DNA of 6,078 bases from Nitrospinae bacterium RIFCSPLOWO2_12_FULL_45_22 (GTDB lineage Bacteria; 2-12-FULL-45-22). Below are positions 1 through 4,868 of this stretch, one piece after another (within the stretch, counting starts at the first letter, position 1; every line of letters starts with the position of its first letter). The stretch spans positions 1-6,078 of the forward strand of contig MHDQ01000142.1 in the NCBI GenBank assembly GCA_001803565.1, in the 5' to 3' direction. The notes under the pieces were generated by a model, which saw only the letters and a program-made list of their open reading frames with translations, searched no databases and was not told the origin of the DNA. The position numbers and the translations under genes were made by a program.

Positions 1-489
1 TCTCTCATCATGGGGGTGGATCTTTTTTGCTGCCTCTGGGTCTACTTCTTGCAGCTTCAAATATAAGTCTGATATGCCTTTTTCCTTAACCCATTTTTTC
101 ATTTCAGGCTTTAGTCTTCTATCTGCCCCTGGCCCGCCAAAGAGTCCCCGAACAAGGGCCTTGATATAGAGTCCTGTGCCTCCAACGATCAGGGGGATTT
201 TCTGTTTCTGATTAAACTCTTCTACTAAAGTGAGACACCTTTTTAAATAATCTGCTACCGTAAACTCTTCGTCCGGATAGACAATGCTGATAAGATGATG
301 TGGGACTAGCTCTAGTTGTGCCTGGCTGGGCTTACCAGTGCCTATATCTAAATAGCGATATATTTGTCTTGAGTCCGCGCTTATGATCTCAGTATTAAGC
401 CATTGGGCCAAACTAATAGCCAGGGCAGTCTTTCCTACGCTAGTAGGGCCAACTAAAAAGATTATTCCCGGTGGCGAGGGATTGGCCAT
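1..489 (-). CDS. miaA: tRNA dimethylallyltransferase MiaA, N-terminal half (truncated by window edge)
   Basis: The frame opens with ATG at 489-487 and stays open for 163 codons to the left edge, so roughly half of a protein of about 300 residues is visible. MiaA transfers a dimethylallyl group from dimethylallyl diphosphate to N6 of A37 in tRNAs that read codons starting with U. Visible hallmarks are the P-loop GPTSVGKT near residues 14-21, DSRQIYRYLDIGTGKP near 38-53 (the DSxQxY and GTxKP signatures), HHLIS, then VGGTGLYIKAL near 119-129. The start is two bases after the hup stop codon and lacks a clear Shine-Dalgarno, which suggests translational coupling to hup. The IspH product DMAPP made from this same window is its co-substrate. 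That is a metabolic link only, not evidence of co-regulation. Identification is secure; the C-terminal half cannot be judged. Confidence 0.95.
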   Translation of the reverse strand, partial: MANPSPPGIIFLVGPTSVGKTALAISLAQWLNTEIISADSRQIYRYLDIGTGKPSQAQLELVPHHLISIVYPDEEFTVADYLKRCLTLVEEFNQKQKIPLIVGGTGLYIKALVRGLFGGPGADRRLKPEMKKWVKEKGISDLYLKLQEVDPEAAKKIHPHDER

Positions 490-491
490 TA

Positions 492-770
492 CTACGAGTC
501 AACCAGTTCTTTTAATTTCTTGCTGGGCCTAAAAAAAATGATTTTTTTGGCAGGTATACGTACTTTATCGCCGGTTTTTGGGTTCCTGGCCTCCTTTGCG
601 TTGCGCTGCTTTACCCGAAAACTACCAAAGCCCCTTAGTTCTACTTTTTTATCGCCTACCCTTAATGCCTCGATTATACCAGCAAAGACAGTATTTACCA
701 CAATCCCGGTATCCTGCTGGGTTAAATTGACCCGTTCAGCCACTTGCTGTATAAGTTCAGCCTTGGTCAT
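492..770 (-). CDS. hup: HU/IHF family DNA-binding protein
   Basis: This 92-residue protein has the usual length and layout of HU/IHF subunits. It starts with an N-terminal helical dimerisation part (MTKAELIQQVAERV, residues 1-14 onward). The family signature ELRGFGSF follows at 44-51, then the DNA-clasping beta arm with RNPKTG at 62-67 (the proline at its tip intercalates in characterised homologues), and a closing IIFFRPSKKLKEL. The FRPSKKLK ending looks closer to IHF subunits than to classic HU, but homodimer or heterodimer use cannot be decided from sequence. A strong Shine-Dalgarno AAGGAG at 779-784 lies eight bases before the ATG. The gene is first of a pair with miaA, and its leader lies beside the repeat-rich spacer. 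The protein bends and compacts DNA in the nucleoid. Confidence 0.95.
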   Translation of the reverse strand: MTKAELIQQVAERVNLTQQDTGIVVNTVFAGIIEALRVGDKKVELRGFGSFRVKQRNAKEARNPKTGDKVRIPAKKIIFFRPSKKLKELVDS

Positions 771-778
771 AATATTAT

Positions 779-784
779 CTCCTT
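779..784 (-). promoter_or_regulatory. Ribosome binding site of hup
   Basis: AAGGAG read on the minus strand, eight bases upstream of the ATG at 770. It fixes the start of the HU/IHF gene. Confidence 0.8.
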
Positions 785-809
785 AATTAGGGGTTAGAAT
801 CTGTCACAA

Positions 810-977
810 AATAACTTGATCAATTGTATGGTATAGGAGTCTCCTTTTTTAGTGTAAGAAGAGGAGATATGGGGATGGTGGGGATAGGGAGATTTATATA
901 TAATTCTTTTTTTATCTCCAACATCTCCTTTATCCCCTTATCTCTTTGTCTTACACATTTAACTTGATCAAGTTATT
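810..977. repeat. MITE-like nested inverted repeat (about 168 bp)
   Basis: The outer ends are a perfect 14-bp inverted repeat: AATAACTTGATCAA at 810-823 and its reverse complement TTGATCAAGTTATT at 964-977. Inside lie 25-bp arms at 852-876 and 932-956. They match at 21 of 25 positions without gaps and begin with GTGTAAGA/TCTTACAC. The left inner arm is purine-rich and the right one pyrimidine-rich, with repeated GGAGAT/ATCTCC words. The arms could fold into one long hairpin with about 28 unpaired bases on the left side (824-851). No open reading frame and no clear target-site duplication are seen. Non-autonomous mobile element is an inference; a structured leader or terminator-like region is the alternative. 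Confidence 0.55.
961..974. repeat. 14-bp perfect palindrome AACTTGATCAAGTT
   Basis: AACTTGATCAAGTT is its own reverse complement. A near-copy, AACTTGATCAATT, stands at 813-825, so TAACTTGATCAA is also a 12-bp direct repeat (812-823 and 960-971). The site forms part of the right end of the larger inverted repeat. It could be a protein binding site, but nothing in the sequence identifies the protein. Confidence 0.5.
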
Positions 978-987
978 GCGGAGCAAT
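975..987. repeat. Small hairpin ATTGC-GGA-GCAAT
   Basis: Perfect 5-bp arms (975-979 and 983-987) around a 3-base loop, overlapping the right edge of the MITE-like element. There is no T tract on either side, so it is not a terminator by the usual rule. Confidence 0.35.
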
Positions 988-1019
988 GCCTTAGCAGTAA
1001 GCCGTGAGGAGTAAGAAGT

Positions 1020-1050
1020 TAACGGCTCACTAAAAATAAGTAACCGCTCA
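1020..1050. repeat. Paired 10-mers TAACGGCTCA / TAACCGCTCA
   Basis: TAACGGCTCA at 1020-1029 and TAACCGCTCA at 1041-1050 differ by one base and are offset by 21 bp. The first copy also pairs with an upstream AGCCGT (1000-1005) through ACGGCT (1022-1027). They look like decayed repeat units leading into the octamer array that follows. Confidence 0.4.
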
Positions 1051-1052
1051 GC

Positions 1053-1076
1053 CACCAAGGCACTAAGTCACCAAGA
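1053..1076. repeat. Three tandem octamers (CACCAAGG family)
   Basis: CACCAAGG (1053-1060), CACTAAGT (1061-1068) and CACCAAGA (1069-1076) are consecutive 8-base units with consensus CACYAAGN. From memory, similar CACCAAGG-type strings occur scattered in spacers of many environmental bacterial genomes. That resemblance is recollection, not a search result. Confidence 0.5.
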
Positions 1077-1101
1077 AGCTCAAAACTTAAAATGCAAAGT
1101 C

Positions 1102-1189
1102 TAACTTGACTTTGTCACATTATCCGAAACCTATTGATAATTCTGCCTTGTACAAAAATAGAAGGGTTAAATGTGACAAAGTCAACTTA
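1102..1189. repeat. Long inverted repeat at the 3' end of sppA
   Basis: Arms 1102-1121 and 1170-1189 pair over 20 bp with a single mismatch, including 16 uninterrupted bp (TTGACTTTGTCACATT at 1106-1121 against 1170-1185). The 48-base loop can pair further (CTATT 1131-1135 with AATAG 1157-1161). The right arm contains the sppA stop codon (1187-1189), so the transcript of sppA would end in this hairpin. There is no T tract after the stem, so it is not a standard intrinsic terminator. It may stabilise the 3' end of the rpsA-sppA mRNA or be another small repeat element. Confidence 0.6.
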
Positions 1190-2080
1190 ATAGGGTAGTA
1201 GGTATTGGATCTTTAGCCCCAAAGGTATATGGGAGGGTGCAAAAGAATATTGACCTAATAGCCAGCTTAAGAGGCCCCTTTTCTTCTCTGGTTTTACTAC
1301 TTTGGGTTTACCGGGGATTTTTGCCAGCTTGGCAGCATAAGCTATAGCATCTTCCAGCGTCCCTAATTGATCTATCAGTCCCAAATCTTTGGCTTGCTGG
1401 CCGGTAAATATCCGGCCATCGGCTAACTCTTTTACCTTATCTAGAGGGAGCTTTCTCCCCTGGGCTACTGCCGTTATAAATTGGTAATGGACGTCATCTA
1501 TGAGTTTCTGCAAGATACCTAGCTCTTCATCTGATAAAGGTCTAAGGGGAGAGCCCATATCTTTATGCTTCCCACTTTTAATAACCGTAGTTTTTAAGCC
1601 TATTTTTCCTAATAGTTCTTCGATATTAGAAAGGGCCATAATCACTCCAATACTACCAGTAATAGTCCCGGGATTAGCCAATATTTTGTTGGTGGCACAG
1701 GCAATGTAATAGCCACCCGAGGCCCCTATATTGCCTATAGAGGTTACTACTGGCTTACCCCTTTTTTTTATCGTAAGGACTTCTTTATAGATTTCCTGGG
1801 CAGGTACTACCCCCCCACCAGGGCTATCTATCCGGAGCACTATACCTTTAACTGTCTCTTGCTGACCGTACTCTCTTAAATTGTCTATTATTTCCTCAGA
1901 CTCGGTTATAACACCACTGATCTCTATCAGGGCTATCTTATCCTTTTCTGCCCAGGGGAACCCTTTGTCTTCAAGGGTAATAAAACCAAGTCGAAAAAGC
2001 CCTATTACTACCAGGATTAAGATTAAGGTTAGACAGCCTAGCCGAAATGGGTGAGCTCTAAACTTTCTCATGGTATTCAT
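1187..2080 (-). CDS. sppA: Signal peptide peptidase SppA (short, S49 family)
   Basis: This 297-residue membrane-anchored serine protease is the short, single-domain form of family S49, as in Bacillus SppA, not the duplicated E. coli type. A basic N-terminus is followed by one transmembrane segment at about 14-34, and the rest should face outward. The clp/crotonase-like core shows VLRIDSPGGG at 81-90 (oxyanion region). The nucleophile is Ser121 in GNIGASGGYYIA, and the general base is probably Lys173 in SGKHKDMGSP, 52 residues later as in B. subtilis SppA (Ser147/Lys199). ADGRIFTGQQAKDLGLID at 220-237 is also typical. It cleaves remnant signal peptides in the membrane. The ATG lies nine bases after the rpsA stop without a convincing Shine-Dalgarno, so coupling to rpsA is likely. 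The in-frame ATG at residue 4 is an alternative start. Confidence 0.95.
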   Translation of the reverse strand: MNTMRKFRAHPFRLGCLTLILILVVIGLFRLGFITLEDKGFPWAEKDKIALIEISGVITESEEIIDNLREYGQQETVKGIVLRIDSPGGGVVPAQEIYKEVLTIKKRGKPVVTSIGNIGASGGYYIACATNKILANPGTITGSIGVIMALSNIEELLGKIGLKTTVIKSGKHKDMGSPLRPLSDEELGILQKLIDDVHYQFITAVAQGRKLPLDKVKELADGRIFTGQQAKDLGLIDQLGTLEDAIAYAAKLAKIPGKPKVVKPEKKRGLLSWLLGQYSFAPSHIPLGLKIQYLLPY

Positions 2081-2089
2081 ATAAAATTA

Positions 2090-3820
2090 TCAATTTTCTT
2101 CCCTAGAGGATTCAGCCTCTTCTGCTTTTGGGATGGAGCCTGAGCCCTCTCCCAGGGATAAAGCTTCCTCTTCTGCCCCTTCTCGGGCTATTAAGCTTAG
2201 CCCTAGTTTTCTCCCCTCCAGTTCAATCCTAATTATTCTAACCATCACTTCATCGTCCAGAGAGATTACCTCAGCGGGGCTAGATATTTTTTTCTCACTC
2301 AATTGAGAGAGATGGATTAATCCCTCAATCCCCTCTTCTATCTCAGCAAAGGCACCGAAGTTAGTAAGTTTAATAATTTTGGCCTTAACCACATCACCAA
2401 CTTTATAGCTACTTTCAACCTTTTCCCATGGGTCTGGTGTTAATTGCTTGATACCAAGCGAGAGACGGGCAGTTTCCTGATCAATATTCAAGACCTTAGC
2501 GCTAACCTTCTGCCCCTTCTTTAGTATATCTGAGGGATGTTTAATCTTTTGGGACCAGGAAATATCGGATATATGAATCAGCCCATCTATACCTTCTTCT
2601 AGGGCTAAAAAAGCACCAAAATCCGTTAGATTCCGGATCTTACCCTCCACTGTTGATCCTACCGGATATTTCTCCTTGATGGTATCCCAGGGGTTAGGCT
2701 CTATCTGCTTCATACCGAGGGATATGCGCCTATTTTCTTTATCCAGGGACAAAACTACTGCTTCAATTACATCACCCGGGGATACTATCTTAGACGGGTG
2801 TTTAATCCTCTTATCCCATGAGAGTTCAGAGACATGAACCAGTCCTTCGATGCCTGGCTCTAGTTCTACAAATGCACCATAATCGGCAATGCTAATAACT
2901 TTCCCCTTAACCTTGCTCCCTAGGGCATATTTAGTATCAGCTTCTGCCCAGGGGTCTTGTTTCATCTGTTTTATCCCAAGGGATACCCGTTGGCTTTGGC
3001 GGTCATATTTAATGATTATAATCTTGACTTTGTCTCCTAGACTAAGTAGTTCCGACGGATGTTGGATCCTACCCCAGGCCATATCAGTTATATGGAGCAA
3101 GCCATCAATACCTCCTAAATCAATGAAGGCGCCATAATCAGTGATATTTTTCACTACCCCGTCGAGGATTTGTCCTTCTTCTAAGCGGGCTAAGAGATCC
3201 CGTCGGCTTTCCTCTTTCTCCTCTTCCAGGATTGCCCGCCGAGAGAGGACTATATTGCCACGACGTCTATTCATTTTTATAATCTTCATCCTAAACTTTT
3301 GCCCGATGAGTTTGTCCAGATTCCTTATGGGTCTCAAATCAATTTGTGAGCCTGGTAGGAATGCCTTCAAGCCTATGTCTACTGCTAAGCCCCCTTTAAT
3401 CTTAGCTATTACTGTACCTTCCACTGCTTCATTATTATCATAAGCCTGTGTGAGATCATCCCAGACCTTTATCTTATCGGCCTTTTCCTTAGAGAGAACT
3501 ATTTGGCCTTCACTATCCTCCATCTTTTCCAGGTAGACTTCTACCTGGTCTCCTATTTTAAGGCCCCTACCTGCACCAGGGAACTCAGAGAGAAGGATAG
3601 AGCCTTCTGACTTATAGCCCACATCTATTAAGGCCGAATCTTTTTCTATCTGAATAACTACCCCCTGAACTATTTCGCCTTCCCGGAAGGGTTTCAGGGT
3701 CTCTTCATAGAGTTCATCCATATTTTCATATTCTTCCAAATTAAAATTATTATCGGTTAAAACAAGAGCTGATGCCTTATTAGACAGCTCTTGTTGCCCT
3801 GCCTCTTTCTCTTCAAGCAT
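2090..3820 (-). CDS. rpsA: 30S ribosomal protein S1 (six S1 domains)
   Basis: This 576-residue protein is close to the length of E. coli S1 (557). Six OB-fold S1 repeats can be placed at about 46-112, 131-196, 215-285, 300-372, 387-459 and 473-545. Repeats 3-6 are the most canonical, each with an [DN][YF]GAF motif followed by a GL[LIV]H[IVL][ST] motif, and repeats 3-5 end in SLG[IM]KQ. Repeats 1 and 2 are diverged, as in other full S1 proteins where they contact the ribosome while 3-6 bind mRNA. The tail (546-576) is acidic and rich in Ser/Glu. S1 recruits mRNA leaders to the 30S subunit. A strong AGGAGG at 3830-3835 supports the start. The unusually structured leader upstream may allow self-regulation, which is known for E. 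coli rpsA, but that is inference here. Confidence 0.97.
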   Translation of the reverse strand: MLEEKEAGQQELSNKASALVLTDNNFNLEEYENMDELYEETLKPFREGEIVQGVVIQIEKDSALIDVGYKSEGSILLSEFPGAGRGLKIGDQVEVYLEKMEDSEGQIVLSKEKADKIKVWDDLTQAYDNNEAVEGTVIAKIKGGLAVDIGLKAFLPGSQIDLRPIRNLDKLIGQKFRMKIIKMNRRRGNIVLSRRAILEEEKEESRRDLLARLEEGQILDGVVKNITDYGAFIDLGGIDGLLHITDMAWGRIQHPSELLSLGDKVKIIIIKYDRQSQRVSLGIKQMKQDPWAEADTKYALGSKVKGKVISIADYGAFVELEPGIEGLVHVSELSWDKRIKHPSKIVSPGDVIEAVVLSLDKENRRISLGMKQIEPNPWDTIKEKYPVGSTVEGKIRNLTDFGAFLALEEGIDGLIHISDISWSQKIKHPSDILKKGQKVSAKVLNIDQETARLSLGIKQLTPDPWEKVESSYKVGDVVKAKIIKLTNFGAFAEIEEGIEGLIHLSQLSEKKISSPAEVISLDDEVMVRIIRIELEGRKLGLSLIAREGAEEEALSLGEGSGSIPKAEEAESSREEN

Positions 3821-3829
3821 AGCAAATAT

Positions 3830-3835
3830 CCTCCT
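3830..3835 (-). promoter_or_regulatory. Ribosome binding site of rpsA
   Basis: AGGAGG on the minus strand, nine bases before the ATG at 3820. It is the strongest Shine-Dalgarno in the window and fixes the S1 start. Confidence 0.85.
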
Positions 3836-3849
3836 CTGCTTTAAATTAA

Positions 3850-3867
3850 CGCCGGCTAAAGCCTGCG
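3850..3867. repeat. Imperfect palindrome in the rpsA leader (dispersed-repeat-like)
   Basis: CGCCGGC (3850-3856), TAAA loop, GCCTGCG (3861-3867): 7-bp arms with one mismatch. Read on the minus strand, the unit continues from GGTAGTCGCAGGCTTTAGCC into GGCG. This resembles GTAG-headed palindromes built on GGCTTTAGCC that are scattered in many bacterial genomes. The family assignment is from memory and unverified. The element sits about 15 bases upstream of the rpsA Shine-Dalgarno. Confidence 0.45.
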
Positions 3868-3877
3868 ACTACCACAA

Positions 3878-3952
3878 AACCGCATTATTAAAATGAAAAT
3901 TCCTATACGATTAAATTAATTAGGACGCTGATTTCCCTAGATTAATGCGGTT
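3878..3952. repeat. 10-bp inverted repeat AACCGCATTA / TAATGCGGTT
   Basis: Perfect 10-bp arms at 3878-3887 and 3943-3952 enclose 55 bp of AT-rich sequence. Together with the hairpins on either side, they make the spacer between ispH and rpsA mostly self-complementary. It could be a small decayed element or a long-range stem in the rpsA leader. Confidence 0.5.
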
Positions 3953-3961
3953 CTTGAATGC

Positions 3962-3982
3962 ATTTTCATAAATCATGAAAAT
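3962..3982. repeat. Hairpin ATTTTCAT-N5-ATGAAAAT
   Basis: Perfect 8-bp arms (3962-3969 and 3975-3982) with a 5-base loop. A third copy of ATGAAAAT stands at 3893-3900. The stem lies 40-60 bases downstream of the ispH stop. It is AT-rich and its run of Ts on the minus strand precedes rather than follows the stem, so it does not make a standard terminator. It could equally be an operator. Confidence 0.45.
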
Positions 3983-3993
3983 CTCCGTCGGGT

Positions 3994-4008
3994 ACCCACA
4001 AAGTGGGT
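3994..4008 (-). terminator. Hairpin just after ispH, possible weak terminator
   Basis: ACCCAC (3994-3999), a 3-base loop, and GTGGGT (4003-4008) form a perfect 6-bp GC-rich stem, 14 bases past the ispH stop codon (4022-4024). No U tract follows on the minus strand, so intrinsic termination is doubtful. The position suggests a 3'-end stem for the tyrA-cmk-ispH transcript. Confidence 0.3.
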
Positions 4009-4021
4009 GTGCGTCCAAAAT

Positions 4022-4867
4022 TTATTGACCATCGAACTTTGAGAGCAATTTTTCCCGGATATCTTCTATAAGCCAATAGGGGGTAGAAGCCCCGGCGGTT
4101 ATCCCTATCGTCTTCTTCCCATCTAACCAGGGAATCTCTATGTCATCGGCCGCCTCTATCTGAAAAGTATGGGGTTGTTCCTGGCGACAGAGGTGAGTTA
4201 AGTGGGCAGTATTAGCACTAGCTCTACCTCCTATTACCAGCATAACATCAACTTTCCTGGCCAGCTCTACTGATTCTTTATACCGAGCTTCAGTAGAGGT
4301 ACAAAGAGTATTGAAGACTTTTATTTCTTTAGCTATTTTTAGCAGTTCTGACAAGGCCGACAAGAAATTTGCCCCGGGTTGAGTGGTTTGAGCTACTACA
4401 CCTATCCGCTCCTGGATTATATGTTGACTTATCTCTGTCTTGTCCCTGATAACGATACTGTTTTTTCCGGCATATTCCTCGATCACTTTTACTTCAGGAT
4501 GCTCCTTATCGCCTATAATTATTACTTGATAGCCCTCTTCTCTAAGAAATTCAGCATATTCCTGCACTTTTTTAACCGTAGGACAGGTAGCATCCAGGAT
4601 ATTTATCTTCTTATTTTGGGCTTCGGTAAATACCGAAGCTGGGGCTCCATGAGAGCGGATGACCAGGGCACCTTTTTTAATTTGGCTCATATCTTCAATT
4701 ATCTTTAAGCCATTTCCCTCCAGATCCTTTACCACCTGAGGATTATGGATCAAAGGCCCCAGGGAATATAGGGGCTCTTGGCCCTCTTTCAAAGCCTCAT
4801 ATGCCAGCGAGAGGGCCCTCTTTACTCCATAGCAAAAACCTGCTTTTTGGGCGACTAAAACCTCCAC
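4022..4867 (-). CDS. ispH: 4-hydroxy-3-methylbut-2-enyl diphosphate reductase IspH (LytB)
   Basis: This is the last enzyme of the non-mevalonate isoprenoid pathway, reducing HMBPP to IPP and DMAPP with a [4Fe-4S] cluster. The 281 residues are normal for short IspH. All three cluster cysteines are present: Cys12 (GFCYGV), Cys95 (DATCPTV) and Cys189 (NTLCTST). Substrate-site residues also match the E. coli enzyme: His41 (IHNPQVV), His73 (RSHGA), His123 and Glu125 (EHPEV), the Thr pair at 161-162, Ser217/Asn219 (ASANTAHL) and Ser261 (TAGAST). The third-cysteine motif is somewhat divergent from the common NTIC-x-AT-x-x-RQ. The start is a GTG one base after the cmk stop, preceded by AAGGAAGG ten bases upstream. 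It puts the first cysteine at position 12, as in E. coli. It is co-transcribed with the TyrA-Cmk gene, judging by spacing. Confidence 0.96.
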   Translation of the reverse strand: MEVLVAQKAGFCYGVKRALSLAYEALKEGQEPLYSLGPLIHNPQVVKDLEGNGLKIIEDMSQIKKGALVIRSHGAPASVFTEAQNKKINILDATCPTVKKVQEYAEFLREEGYQVIIIGDKEHPEVKVIEEYAGKNSIVIRDKTEISQHIIQERIGVVAQTTQPGANFLSALSELLKIAKEIKVFNTLCTSTEARYKESVELARKVDVMLVIGGRASANTAHLTHLCRQEQPHTFQIEAADDIEIPWLDGKKTIGITAGASTPYWLIEDIREKLLSKFDGQ

Positions 4868-4868
4868 T

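Larger units (their letters stand above)
771..1186. other. Gene-free, repeat-rich spacer between sppA and hup
   Basis: About 400 bp with no credible coding region on either strand. It holds the hup leader, a MITE-like nested inverted repeat (810-977), a small hairpin (975-987), a pair of near-identical 10-mers (1020-1029 and 1041-1050), three tandem octamers (1053-1076), and a long inverted repeat that overlaps the sppA stop (1102-1189). The promoter for hup should lie here, but I found no convincing -35/-10 pair. I see no tRNA or recognisable ncRNA. Confidence 0.8.

Noticed and set aside
520-786. Plus-strand open frame of 88 codons
   Set aside because: It lies opposite the clear HU/IHF gene, has no family features, and its content mirrors the minus-strand codons.
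835-850. AGGAGTCTCCT followed by a T run, terminator-like on the plus strand
   Set aside because: The stem is at most 4-5 bp with a tiny loop, and no plus-strand gene ends there.
801-860. Possible sigma-70 promoter for hup (TTACAC then TATACC on the minus strand)
   Set aside because: The hexamers match the consensus poorly and many equally weak pairs exist in this AT-rich spacer.
771-1186. CRISPR array or tRNA in the large spacer
   Set aside because: Repeats are too short, too irregular or inverted for CRISPR, and no cloverleaf or T-loop sequence is present.
2889-3443. Two plus-strand open frames inside rpsA
   Set aside because: Both are antisense shadows of the S1 repeats.
4379-4708. Plus-strand open frame of 109 codons
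   Set aside because: It is antisense to the conserved core of ispH and shows no recognisable motif or ribosome site.
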